Part shown: positions 26,136-37,788 of the stretch, one piece after another
Layout: the number at the start of each line of letters is the position of its first letter
How positions within the stretch are numbered: position 1 is the stretch's first letter
Assembly: GCA_003254905.1 (NCBI GenBank)
Contig: QANU01001262.1
Location: forward strand, 948,485-1,012,484
Direction of reading: 5' to 3'
Source of the DNA: Nissolia schottii
Lineage: Eukaryota > Streptophyta > Magnoliopsida > Fabales > Fabaceae
DNA: 64,000 bases
The notes under the pieces: generated by a model
What the model was told of the DNA's origin: nothing
Database searches by the model: none
The model's input: the letters and a program-made list of their open reading frames with translations, nothing else
Translations under genes and position numbers: made by a program

Positions 26136-29100
26136 ATGATGGATCAGGACGAGTTTGGAAGAAGAAAAGGGAAGGATGCGTCGTTGTTTATGAGGGAATT
26201 TCTGGGCAAGTGTGGCGGTGGCTGCGCCGTCATAGACGGCGGTTTCGCCACTGAGCTAGAACGTCACGGGGCGGACCTCAAAGACCCGCTTTGGAGCTCT
26301 AAATGCCTTATCACTTCCCCACATCTCGTCAGAAGGGTGTGTACTTCATTACTTCTATATTTTTTCTGTGCCTTATTCCTTTGTTATGCCAAAATTATCA
26401 ATACAGTACCAACTTGTTTTTTTTCCTTCGGAAACCATTACATTAGTGTCTATAAGTTCTGTTTTTAGTTTAATTTTATCTGGTTGATTTTCCTCCCGTT
26501 TTCCCTTTTTTTTTTCTTTCTGGAACTCTGTTTTTAAGTTCAAGGTTGGTCAGACAGAACCATTTTAATCAGATATATAAGACCAGCACCATGATTATTA
26601 AACTCTCGAATGAACTCGTAAACTCTTACGAGTTTACGTTTTCACAACACAAAATGAATTAACACTCATGTAGACTCTTTTTTGATAAACTCGTATGAGT
26701 TTAAGTAAATTATCGATTTTATTAGCGAGTTTACAAGTTAAAATATACTTACAAGTTTATGAGTTTACCTCAAGATGTATAAATTTGGTCACTTTTTTAG
26801 ATACTTAGTTGATTTTGTGTGTGTTAGACCATATTTATCGAGTTTACTAAGCCGATTTTATATATTTATCATAATTGAGTTATGTTTTATCAAACTCTAA
26901 AGTAATACATGTATAGAATAAAGTATGACATAACTAAGTGTCATGCATTAAGGTATATTTTATGATATTTTTTCATTTATTTTATTTAAAAATTAACATT
27001 ATTCAATGTCAATTAAGAATACAAAATTTAATCATGTTTAGTTCTTAATTATATTGCTTATAACATATATTTTTTTTACATATATAAACTCTTATGAATT
27101 TATTATGTACTTAAACACTCGAGCTTGACAACCTTTATCGGCTCTAATCTTACTTCGAGGGTGAGTTATTATAAGTGCCTCTAGCTCAAAATGCATTTGA
27201 TTTTGAGTTAAATACAAGTCTTGTCGTCGTTGTCTTCTTCTTCTTCAAAACATCACCTAGGTATATGTGACATAGGTCACATTTTATCAAATCGAAGGTG
27301 GGAAACACTATAATATTTTATCATTTTATCACGTCCCACCTCTGTACAGAGGGCGAATTTGTGGCTTTGTACATGCAATGCAATGAATGAGACACGGCTA
27401 TGTGCAATGAGGCTTGACATGTGACAACTGTTTTTTTGTACTATTCTTTATGTTGGTGCTATTTGTACATTAAATTTAATGTAAAAATCTATTTTTTTTC
27501 TCTTACATGTATCATAGTGTTCATATTCACATTATGTAATTTGAGTGTGTAACCATACTTGATGTCTAAATAACATTTTTGTAACTTAATACATCTGAGT
27601 TTAAATGCATCCCGACTTAATCTCATCTGTTTTTTTTTTGCGAATGATGTAAAAGTAACTATTAATTACGGGAATTAATCATCCCATGTGAATTTTTCAC
27701 ATAACTTTGTCATATTTGATCTTTCACTTTTAAATTTTCTCTTATGTCACGTATGAGTCTCACTTTCTCAATTAAAGGTGAGAGATTATATGTGTCAAGG
27801 TCATGTGAAAAATCCACATGTAAATATACATTCCTGTTAATTACCTTCTGATCATGTATTTTCATCGTTATCACTAGTATCTGAAAGCTTTTCTTAAAGA
27901 TATGCCCTAATCCATAATAGAACAAATATAATCCTTAACAACATTTTCTTTATTTGAATAGTAAATAACATTATTATAATTTATAAAATAAATATATTAT
28001 GTAGCAGCATTGCTTAATTTGTAACAGGTTCACCTAGACTACCTAGACGCAGGAGCAAACATTATAATAACAGCATCTTATCAGGTAGTTATTTAAACTT
28101 TTTGCCTCCTTACAAGTTACAACCAAATCAAATTTATGGCTAGTCATCTATCAGAAAATACAATGTTTTTTCTGTTTTTTGGTGGCTTTTGATGCAGGCA
28201 ACCATTCAGGGTTTTGAAACCAAAGGGTTCTCCAGAGAAGAAGGCGAAGCTCTGCTTCGAAGAAGTGTAGCTCTTGCATGTGAGGCTAGAGAGATTTATT
28301 ATGATAGGTGCACCAAAGATTCTTCTGATTTTCTGAGTGATGAAAGATTTTGGAGGCGTCCCATTTTGGTTGCTGCTTCTGTGGGAAGCTATGGTGCTTA
28401 TTTGGCTGATGGCTCTGAATATAGGTGATTGAATTTTTGTTACATGAAAATAGTGAACACTGATTGGAATTTGGATTTTCCAATTTTTATATTTTCAATA
28501 AGCATTAATGTTGAGACATGGTATATGAAGATATAGAATCATTCAATTACCTTTACCTTAAGGTTTTGGGAAAGATGATTTTTGATGTGATGTTAGAATT
28601 TTTATGATTAAGTTGCATATTAAGATACAAAATCATTCAGCTGTCTCTATCAAACAATTTAAGTTTTGGAGAGAGATGGTTCTTGATATATGGTTCAGAG
28701 TTTCAGGAAATATCCCTTAGGACATTAACAGTTGGCATTTATGTGTGTTTCTTTGTGTTCAAGTTTGAGTTCTATGAAGTTATTGGCCCATAAATTGATT
28801 AAGTTTATGAATTTGGTCTCGTTTCGCAGAGGGGACTATGGTGAAGCAGTTAATGTGGAGACACTGAAAGATTTCCATAGGGAAAGGGTGAAGATTCTTG
28901 CTGACTCGGGTGCTGACTTGATTGCCTTTGAGACAATTCCAAACATGATGGAGGCAGAGGTATATGAGAGCATCTAAGGATTTCTCATTGCAAATCAGTC
29001 CTAGGTTTTTTACCTTAATTCTGTGAAATCTTACTGATTTTTTTTAGCTATTTAATGCAGGCTTTTGCAGAACTTCTGGAGGAAGAAGGCATCGAAATTC

Positions 29101-29825
29101 CTGCGTGGTTTTCGTTTAGTTGTAAGGATGAAAGCAATGTGGTCAGTGGTGATTCTATCTTAGAGTGTGCTTCAATTGCTCATTCAAGCAAACAGGTTGC
29201 CGCTGTTGGAGTCAATTGCACTGCTCCTAGATTTGTACATAGATTGATTTCTTCTATTTCAAAGGTGATACTTCTCTATACACTAAATTCTTAACATGTG
29301 TAAATTTGTTGTACTACTTGACACATGCTTTGTTGTGGCATTGTACCATGTATAATATACTGTCTTCAAAATAAATGTTCTGATAATCTTAACATAAATT
29401 TCATACCTGTTCTGTAAATTGTTGATTAACAGGTAACAAGTAAGCCTGTACTTGTATATCCCAACAGTGGAGAGACTTATGTTGCTGAGAGAAGCCAATG
29501 GGTGGTGAGTTGCATTTTTTTCCCTTTCTTATAGATCGTTCATATTCAGTTCACCTTTAAATGAATTGCTTATGTCCATTTCAGAATTGTATGAAATATT
29601 CTTTGGTCTCCATAATATAAGTTTCTCTTTATCTTCATCAAAATGATGAGCTGAAAGTTATGTTTGCAGAAATCAAGTGGGGAATCTGAGGAAGATTTTG
29701 TCTCATATATAAGCAAATGGCGTGAGGCTGGGGCTTCTCTATTTGGCGGCTGCTGCAGGACTACTCCCAATACTATCAGAGGCATAACTGAGGCAATATG
29801 CAGAAAAGGAAAACTTTCTAGTTGA
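26136..29825 (+). CDS. HMT: Homocysteine S-methyltransferase
   Basis: Seven coding exons (26136-26336, 28028-28084, 28198-28424, 28830-28959, 29061-29264, 29433-29504, 29670-29825) give 348 residues, the usual size for plant HMTs. The enzyme transfers a methyl group from S-methylmethionine (or AdoMet) to homocysteine, making methionine in the cytosol. The three zinc-binding cysteines are in place: C258 in GVNCTAP, and C325-C326 in GGCCRTTP. Other family signatures are [15 protein letters not shown] near the N-terminus, [18 protein letters not shown], and [10 protein letters not shown]. Two ATG codons lie side by side at the start and either could serve. Intron 1 is long (1691 bp, 26337-28027) and AT-rich. 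Resemblance to Arabidopsis HMT3/HMT2 is strong, but the exact orthologue cannot be fixed by eye. Confidence 0.95.
26617..26638. repeat. Perfect short inverted repeat in HMT intron 1
   Basis: CGTAAACTC, four bases, then GAGTTTACG form a perfect hairpin. Further GAGTTTA/TAAACTC copies follow to about 26770, suggesting a remnant of a small inverted-repeat element in the intron. Confidence 0.5.
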
Positions 29826-30409
29826 TATTTAATTGTTTATCCTCAAGAAAAATGCAAATGTAAAAGTATGTTTTTCATTTAAGTTTTACTATAATGTAGG
29901 AAATAACAATATGGTGCAGGAAGGGTTACTAATAATGCAATCAAAAGCCTTTTAAGGTTGAGTCGGTTTTAAATTATGGACCACTTCACTTGATGCAGTT
30001 CTAATATTCTGGTCATTGTCATCCTGCAAGCATATCACACTGCAATTGCAATGAGACTCCAGTTCACATAAATTGAAGTAATCACCACAATAGGCTCAAA
30101 CATGTTATAACCGCCTAAGATTTTAGGCAATGATAACTCCATTGCTCATCTTGACAGCTCTAATACCTACAATCGCAACAATTGCATCTACAATCATAGC
30201 CACTTAAATCTTTAATCTCGCTGATGTTGAATGACTAATTTGACCGACACTTAATTGATCTCCGAACTGACGACGAGTTAAAAGGTTTAGTCTTATTTGA
30301 AACCCTGAACATATCTTGTGTGACCTTGGATTCGAACTTGACACTCATTCATAATTCAATTACTGATGCATTTCAGCTAAGTCAGGTGGGGATTGCAACA
30401 GTACCCACC
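29826..30409. other. Short HMT-YS1 intergenic region
   Basis: It holds the HMT 3' end and the YS1 promoter/leader. No TATA box or other clear element was found. Confidence 0.4.
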
Positions 30410-32938
30410 ATGGCTGCGACGATCCTTCCTATGCTTTCACCTTCCATAAGCTCTGCTTCATCTCCCACAACCCGCAAGGAACCCAAACCCAAAAACCCAT
30501 CACCTAAGCTACTCAGAAACTGCAAGGCCCTGAAGGAGCTGAAGCAGTTACACTGCCACATGATCAAGAAAGGCATTCTTTGTCACACTGCTTCCGACGT
30601 TGACAAGCTTATCGCCGCTTGCGTCCAGATTGGCACCCTCGACAGCTTGGACTATGCTCGAAACGCTTTCGAATTCTTTAAGGAAGATGAGGGAGCAGCC
30701 ATGGTTTCCCTGTTCATGTGCAACTCTCTGCTGAGAGGTTATGCCTCAGCTGGCCTTGGAGACCAAGCAATCTTGCTCTATATTCAGATGGTTATGATGG
30801 GTGCTGTCGCTGACAAGTTCACCTTCCCGTTTCTGCTGAGCGCGTGCTCCAAGGTTATGGCGTTTTCTGAGGGTGTTCAGGTTCATGGGGCGCTTGTCAA
30901 GATGGGTTTGGAGGAAGATATCTTTGTGCGGAATTCTCTGATACATTTCTATGCGGAATGCGGCGAGGTTGACTTGGGGCACAAGGTGTTCGACGGAATG
31001 CTTGAAAGAAATGTTGTGTCTTGGACTAGCTTGATCAATGGGTATGCCGGGAGGGACTCAGCCAAGGAGGCTGTTTCTCTGTTCTTTGAGATGGTTGAGG
31101 CCGGTGTTCAGCCCAATGCAGTCACCATGGTTTGCGTTATATCTGCTTGTGCCAAGTTGAAGGATCTTGAGTTGGGGGAAAAAGTGTGTGCTTATATCAG
31201 TGAGTTGGGTGTGAAGCTTAATAGGCTCATGGCGAATGCACTTGTTGATATGTACATGAAATGTGGAGATATAGGTACTGCAAGGAGGGTTTTTGATGAG
31301 TGTGTTGATAAGAATTTGGTTATGTACAATACTATGATGTCGAATTATGCGCAACAGGGACTAGCCAGGGAAGTGCTAGTAGTTTTGGATGGAATGCTGC
31401 GGCAGGGACAACGACCAGATAAGATAACGATGTTATCTACGATTGCAGCCTGTGCACAGTTAGGTGATCTTTCTGTTGGGAAGTCATCCCACGCTTATGT
31501 CTTGAGAAATGGACTTGAAGGTTGGGATAACCTTTCCAATACCATCATCGACATGTACATGAAATGTGGCAAGAGAGAATCCGCTTGCAAAGTTTTCGAG
31601 CATACATCAAAAAAGACGGTGGTGACGTGGAATTCGCTAATTGCAGGTTTGGTTCGAGATGGTGATGTGGAATTAGCTAGGAGACTCTTCGACGAGATGC
31701 CGGAGAGAGATCTCGTGTCTTGGAACACTATGATTGGTGCCTTGGTTCAAGCAAGCATGTTTGAGGAAGCAGTTGAGTTATTCAGGGATATGCAAAACCA
31801 GGGGATTCAAGCAGATGGAGTGACAATGGTGGTTGTTGCTTCTGCCTGTGGATATCTAGGAGCTCTTGATCATGCTAAGTGGGTCTATACCTACATAGAG
31901 AGAAATGAGATTCACACCGACATGCAGCTTGGCACAGCTTTGATTGATATGTTTTCTAGGTGTGGTGATCCCCAAAGTGCTTTTCATGTTTTCAAAAAAA
32001 CGGAGAAACGGGATGTGTCTGCCTGGACTGCTGCCATTGGAGTTATGGCAATGGAAGGAAATACAAAGGGAGCTATTGAGCTTTTTCGTGAGATGCTCAA
32101 ACAAGATGTGAAACCAGATAATGTTGTTTTTGTGGCATTATTGATGGCATGTAGCCATGGCGGCTCTGTGGAGCAAGGGAGGCAAATATTTAGGTCAATG
32201 AAAAAGAACCATGGCATCAGTCCTCAGATTGTTCACTATGGATGTATGGTTGATTTGCTTGGTCGAGCTGGTTTGTTGGAAGAAGCTCTTGATCTCATAG
32301 AAAGCATGCCAATGGAACCTAATGATGTTACATGGGGATCTCTTCTAGCTGCTTGCAGAAAACACAATAATGTTGAACTGGCACATTATGCAGCTGAAAA
32401 GATAAGTCAACTGGCTCCTGAAAGAGCTGGGATCCATGTGTTGTTATCCAACATATATGCATCAGCTGGAAAATGGAGTGAAGTTGCAAGAGTGAGGCTG
32501 CAATTGAAGGAGGAAGGGGTCCAGAAAGTGCCAGGGGCAAGCTCAATAGAGGTTCAAGGTCTGATTCATGAGTTCACCTCAGGTGATGAATCACATGCAG
32601 AGAATGCCCAAATTGGGTTAATGATGCAGGAAATAAACTGCAGACTGAGTGAGGCAGGGTATGTCCCTGATACAACCAATGTCTTGCTTGATGTGGATGA
32701 TCAGGAGAAAGAGCATTTGCTCAGCAGACATAGTGAGAAACTAGCAATGGCTTATGGATTAATCACCACTGGTCAAGGTGTTCCTATACGGGTGGTCAAA
32801 AATCTTAGAATGTGTTCCGATTGTCACTCATTTGCTAAACTAGTGTCCAAACTATACAATAGGAAAATCACTGTTAGGGATAATAACAGGTACCACTTTT
32901 TCAAGGATGGATTCTGTTCTTGTAAAGATTATTGGTGA
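30410..32938 (+). CDS. YS1: DYW-class PPR protein, YS1-like (chloroplast RNA editing factor)
   Basis: This is an intronless frame. ATG at 30410 (ACCATGGCT, good context) gives 842 residues; the frame stays open 30 codons further upstream but that stretch is not protein-like. The N-terminus is Ser/Thr/Pro-rich and basic, like a transit peptide. PLS-type PPR repeats then fill most of the protein (repeated NSLIHFYAECGEVDLG-, VVSWNTMIG- and PDNVVFVALLMACSHGG-type units). E motifs and a complete DYW deaminase domain follow: PG box (PGASSIEV), HSEKLAMAYGL with the HxE catalytic pair, zinc ligands in CSDCHSF, and a terminal CSCKDYW. Similarity to Arabidopsis At3g22690 (YS1, needed for editing of plastid rpoB transcripts) is strong through the whole length. 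The target site here is inferred, not shown. The HMT stop is 584 bp upstream. Confidence 0.9.
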   Translation: MAATILPMLSPSISSASSPTTRKEPKPKNPSPKLLRNCKALKELKQLHCHMIKKGILCHTASDVDKLIAACVQIGTLDSLDYARNAFEFFKEDEGAAMVSLFMCNSLLRGYASAGLGDQAILLYIQMVMMGAVADKFTFPFLLSACSKVMAFSEGVQVHGALVKMGLEEDIFVRNSLIHFYAECGEVDLGHKVFDGMLERNVVSWTSLINGYAGRDSAKEAVSLFFEMVEAGVQPNAVTMVCVISACAKLKDLELGEKVCAYISELGVKLNRLMANALVDMYMKCGDIGTARRVFDECVDKNLVMYNTMMSNYAQQGLAREVLVVLDGMLRQGQRPDKITMLSTIAACAQLGDLSVGKSSHAYVLRNGLEGWDNLSNTIIDMYMKCGKRESACKVFEHTSKKTVVTWNSLIAGLVRDGDVELARRLFDEMPERDLVSWNTMIGALVQASMFEEAVELFRDMQNQGIQADGVTMVVVASACGYLGALDHAKWVYTYIERNEIHTDMQLGTALIDMFSRCGDPQSAFHVFKKTEKRDVSAWTAAIGVMAMEGNTKGAIELFREMLKQDVKPDNVVFVALLMACSHGGSVEQGRQIFRSMKKNHGISPQIVHYGCMVDLLGRAGLLEEALDLIESMPMEPNDVTWGSLLAACRKHNNVELAHYAAEKISQLAPERAGIHVLLSNIYASAGKWSEVARVRLQLKEEGVQKVPGASSIEVQGLIHEFTSGDESHAENAQIGLMMQEINCRLSEAGYVPDTTNVLLDVDDQEKEHLLSRHSEKLAMAYGLITTGQGVPIRVVKNLRMCSDCHSFAKLVSKLYNRKITVRDNNRYHFFKDGFCSCKDYW

Positions 32939-33475
32939 CGGGTTTACACAAGATTTTTTTACATCTGGTTGACAAATCAGTTCACTCTTGGCCATTGAAG
33001 TTCAATATTCACTAATTGACATTTTTAGTAATTTTGATTTTCTAACCAGAGAAACTAAAACAATGATTCAAATAGAAGTTTAGTTTTTTGCCCAAACAAG
33101 GTGACTTTAGAGTTCCACACGAAAATCAGATTTTTTTTTTGTTTTTGTTTTCATTTCCTACTTTCAACAAGTTTCCTGATTTTTTGAGGATTTTGGAGAA
33201 AAAATAGCAAGACAAATAATGGCTTGAAAAAGGAAAATTGAAACGAGACGTGCCCTCAACATGCTGCTATCAAGACTTGAACATCATTAGTCATGTCCTC
33301 ATAGAATAATGAGATGCAGCCCTGTACAAATACGGTAAGGACAAAGATACAAAAAGCAGTCCAATTTTGCTTTACCAAAGTATAACTCTGAAACAATTTG
33401 CAATATACACATTATTACAAAGCCTCTAAACCAAATTCGACTACTAAAAAACAGAAGTCTGTAAACCAAAATGGC

Positions 33476-36253
33476 TCAGAATGCATGCTCTGGGGTGGGG
33501 ACGATGGAATCAATAAAACTGTAATGCATTGCATCCGCCTTCCAGAGTTTAGCAATCTGAAGATGCGAAGAGGTCTGCCGATGGACTTCTTCAATGACCC
33601 AGATGGACGCTTCAGCTTTGACCGGATGCACCACGTAGTCCAAGGGCTTATATTCATCAGGACTGCCAATTCTCAGCTGATCCCACTCCTTAAGGAGAAC
33701 ATTTGTGAGGTAATGAAGAGGCTGCCCATATAACTTCTTAATTGATTCGCCTAATCCCGTCCATGAGGTAAACGGAATGGCAGAGCCTCGACGAGTTGGG
33801 ATTGGAATCTGCTTCATGAAATCCTGATACATTTCTGCCCTTTTGAGGAGTACAGCTGCACACAAGCATGAGCTTTAAAAATAAGTGCATTCATAAATGG
33901 CAAGCAGCCCAAGTTTAAAAAGTTGAGAGAACCATGTCCAAGTTATATGGAAACCAAAAAACACTGGAGTTTAGAGTGCAGATATAAGAACTAACTTAAA
34001 CTTTAATTTTGAAAACTGAAATATCAATGAATTATGAACCAAAAAATACATCATTGAAGAAACAGTAAAGCACTTAATCAAATCCATCCACTAATACCAA
34101 AATACCATCATAAGCCACTAGTCTTAAGTAAACTCATGATAAGTCATATCAAAATGAAGCAAAAGAGTAAGACTAGTTTCTAAATGTTAATTTCTAATCA
34201 TTTTATATAATTTTAAGTTCTTCAATTCTCCTCACTTAAAAGATCAAGATAGGATATGAGATGAAGAGAATGCCAACCAGGTAGGCAGAGAAGAAAACCC
34301 AGAGAATGCAGAGCAGTTATGAACCCCATCAATTTCTTTCTTATTTTCAATTATTTACTTTGGCCCTTTACAATTCCACAAGAATCTAAGGGGGAAAAAG
34401 GGGGGGGGGGAGGCCAAAAGAAACCATGTTTCTGCATTGCCGAATAGGCCGGTTTGTATCATTGATATGGAATCGAACCGATTCCAACTATTCATTTGCA
34501 ATTCATGCCCATTTCTGATTCAACCTTGTTTCTATATCACTGCAAGGATGAAGTGAATTGTGCGATTCATGACAAATCGCATGATACTAACAATAGAGGT
34601 AATAAACATCGAATAGGAAAGTAATAACATGCCATAAAACAGATCTGTAAATTCCAGTTATATACTGTAGCATAGTTGTCAGATCGTGAATTGTTTGATC
34701 AATTTTCAAATCATGGATCGTTTCATATCGTACAACAACAAAAAGCTTGAATAACAAAATTACATACCTAGAACATAAAGAAAATGCTTTTAAAAAAATA
34801 CAAATAAGTACTTAAATCTCAGTAAATATTGTTGAAAAATTAGTAAAACACTAAATCAAATTCAGCCACAAATACCAACATACTATTGTTAAGCTCCTCG
34901 AAAGCCATGGTTGAGGAAGATTGAAGAGGAAGAGGAGGAGTGACAAGGATAAAGAAAAAAAGAGAGGAGAGGGAGACGCCTTAAAGCTTCTGGTTTGACG
35001 AAGTCGAAGAAGATATAACGAAACTTGAAGAGAAAGCGGAAGGGGGCAGCGACACTTTGGTTTCTATATTCTAATATCATAATATTCTAATATTATAAGA
35101 GTAATGCTACCCGGCCCAACACTTTGCCCGATGTAGCAGTGCCAGACACAGCTGGAAGGTTTCAAAATTAACTCGTAAGGCCACGTAATTCAATCAGATA
35201 TTATTATATTAAAACTAAAATTAATAATTCATAATTCAAGGTTTTGACATAGACTTGAAACAGTCACGGCCCTTCTGCTATGTCATCTTAACCGCTCTTC
35301 CTCTTACATAGCATGACAAGACATGAGATTGAATTTCACGGTTCACCACTGAAACCATATTTGTCAATGAAGGAGGAAGAAGGCTCTGAATTGAATGATG
35401 GGGGTCTTTGTTGGTGAAAGTTTCAATCTTGAAAAGGGTCAATAGGTTCAGGTGGGCGGATTTGGGGAAGGGTGACGAAATCTGTGTTAATTGGAATGGG
35501 CGTTTCGTAAATTAAGGGTCAATAGGTTCAGGTCGTTGGGTGGATATTGACGGTGGTTGGGTTGTGCTGCAGCCGGGAACAAAGTTGCTGGTTTGGGTCA
35601 GCCATATAGCGAGGTGCGAAGACCTCGGTGATGCATGAGAGTGAGTTGGTGCAGTGCACAAATTAACTTTGATGCATGAGAGCGGCTAAAATTGAGAGAA
35701 ATTATTGCATAGTCATGGAGCACAAGATGAATTATGCTCTAGAGCGACATTTCAGCTTTAGTTAGTAGGCAATACCCATGCTATTATGTGAAATGTCATT
35801 TTATTATCGGGTAGAGCACAATCCAACTTGGTATTCCACGATTGTGCAACAATTTCTCTCAATTGATAGAAAATGATGGGGGGTGGGGTGTAAAAATAAC
35901 TTGCACTACTCATTCAACCGTCCTAATTTTGCGGTACCAAACAATTATGAGCATACTTTCATTGATTGTCCAAATTTAACCTACTCCAAAACAAGCATAC
36001 AAAATCTACCTAACCATAAAGGGCAACTCGCTAGGATTTACAACTAACTAACTGGAGCGAAATCCAAACGCATCATTAAAACCTTAATCGAAAAGTACAA
36101 AGAAAGGCAAGCAAAGATACCTTCGGAGTTGGTATCAATGGCGGCAGTGATGGCATGAATGTCATAAGCCGGAAGGGGGTTAGAGGAGTTGGAGGAAGAA
36201 GAGTCGTGAGACACCAATTCAACGGGATCGTCCCATGGAAAAGAACTCGTCAT
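33476..36253 (-). CDS. RDM1: RDM1 (RNA-directed DNA methylation 1)
   Basis: Two coding exons, 36121-36253 and 33476-33855, join in phase to give 170 residues; Arabidopsis RDM1 (At3g22680) has 163. Exon 1 is an acidic, Ser-rich N-terminus ([20 protein letters not shown]). Exon 2 carries the conserved domain: [48 protein letters not shown], and [20 protein letters not shown]1 is a small nuclear protein of the DDR complex (with DRD1 and DMS3). It helps RNA polymerase V transcription, binds methylated DNA, and bridges AGO4 and DRM2. The 2265-bp intron (33856-36120) is unusually long for so small a gene and carries a G-run (about 34399). The gene is convergent with YS1; the stops are about 540 bp apart. 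The leader upstream of 36253 may contain a further intron. Confidence 0.93.
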
Positions 36254-37034
36254 CGCAAAAGGAGGATGGAAAAATTAAGCTCCTCCTGCATGCGCAACAC
36301 ATACATGCAGATTGATTAGCGCGCGCGCACACACACACGAACACAAGCAGTGACGATTGGAATAATAGAAATAGGTAAATGGAAAAGGAAAACAAACCCT
36401 ATATAAATAAATCAATCTAAAACTAGTAGGTACCGAATTGGGAAATAGAGAGACACAGTGATGGATGGAGCGAGCTCTTACTCCACAGAATCCAAGTCTG
36501 CAACCAGACCCTCTGCGACCAAACGGACCGGAGTGCTGAACCTCACTCACCCTGCTTTCTACAATTTAAAGCAACCGTTGCGCCTCTCTCTAATTTTCAT
36601 TTTTCCTTTCATTAAACGCTTTTTTTTTTAAATTGTAAATAATTTTCTTTATGTGATTTGACAAAATTAAATACTTTTTTTGGAGTAAAAATTTAATATT
36701 ACACATGCTAGAAAACTGGATTATTATTGATCCTCACCAAACCACGAAGTTTTTTTTTTTTTTTTTTTTTTACAAAGCAAAGAAAGATAGATAATCATGC
36801 AAGTTATCTTGTGCAGACCACAAAATTAAATAAAGTACACATTTTTACCTATTAACTCACTCTTAGTAACTAGTTAAGTTATTTGCAAATACTTATTAAT
36901 TACTCGTATGACCAAAAAAAAAAAAAGTTGCTTTATAGCACAGGAATTTTTGTACAAGATGTATGATAAGATACAATGTAGTGGTTACTTTATATTTTAC
37001 ATTGAATAAAAAAAAATATAAAGACAGGATTAAT
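36254..37034. other. RDM1 upstream region and intergenic DNA
   Basis: The first 300 bases probably hold the RDM1 leader and promoter. A (GC)n(AC)n microsatellite is at 36319-36338, and a T-run of about 22 lies at 36750-36771. No other gene is seen. Confidence 0.45.
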
Positions 37035-37044
37035 GATTGGGATG

Positions 37045-37778
37045 CCATCGGCGGGGTCTAGCTCCTTCACCTGCTTGCATGAGATGCTCATCTCATATGG
37101 AATCGGTAACTTACATAACCTGCTAGAATGTCCTGCACCGTTGGTTCTTTAATATGCAGTGGACCTCATCTAGTCAGGCCTAATTTTTCTTTTGCTAGTT
37201 GGCTTGATATTGTTATTGTGAGTGAGTTATGCAACATCTCTTTGGAGACACTAGTTGGCGCACTTTTGGGTGTTACAAATTGAATGTTGATGTCAGTGTG
37301 CTTTTTAACCTGCCTAGTAGCGGTTGCGGTGGCGTTATCCAGGACGAAGAAGGTGTTTGGGTTGTTGGCTTCTGTGTATTTGGATACTCACGATGTTACG
37401 ATTGTTGAGTTATTTGTAATTAGGGAAGGCCTTCGTTTTGCTTGGAGTTATGGTTGCGTGACATTGTGTGTGAATCGGATTGTGCTTTGACTGTGGGTTT
37501 TGTGCATTCTGACAAGAGGCATCGATTGTCTATTTTTGAGGATCTGGTTCAAACAATTTAGCGGCTTCTTAATCGTGATTAGGATTTTTTTCTCCGTGCT
37601 TTGTACGGCCAGCATGTGTGCGGATAGCTAGGCAAAGTTGTACGGTCAAGGGTTCATTGTTTGTATATCCCTATCACGTAATATTCAAGCTCTTCTTTAG
37701 AAAGATGTAGTGAGCGAGTAACCACTGTTGTCATTTTTTTTTCTTCTCTTTTCTCACTTTACCAAAAAAAAAAAAAAA
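37045..37778 (+). mobile_element. 5'-truncated LINE (non-LTR retrotransposon) with RNase H remnant
   Basis: The insert ends in a 15-base poly(A) tract (37764-37778) and is flanked by the 10-bp direct repeat GATTGGGATG at 37035-37044 and 37779-37788, the mark of target-primed reverse transcription. Translation gives a degenerate RNase H-like domain (LNVDVSVLFNLPSSGCGGVI, then QDEEGVWVVGF, then IVELFVIREGLRFAWSYG), as found at the C-terminus of plant LINE ORF2 and related RNase H-like proteins. Frames are broken by stops. Only the last ~0.7 kb of the element is present. Confidence 0.85.
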
Positions 37779-37788
37779 GATTGGGATG

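Noticed and set aside
30320..30409. Upstream in-frame extension of the YS1-like PPR protein
   Set aside because: The 30 extra codons are not transit-peptide-like, and the ATG at 30410 has a much better context (ACCATGGCT) and fits the length of homologues.
34889..35080. 63-codon minus-strand frame in the RDM1 intron
   Set aside because: No fitting splice phase or similarity; it is probably chance, although an alternative first exon cannot be excluded.
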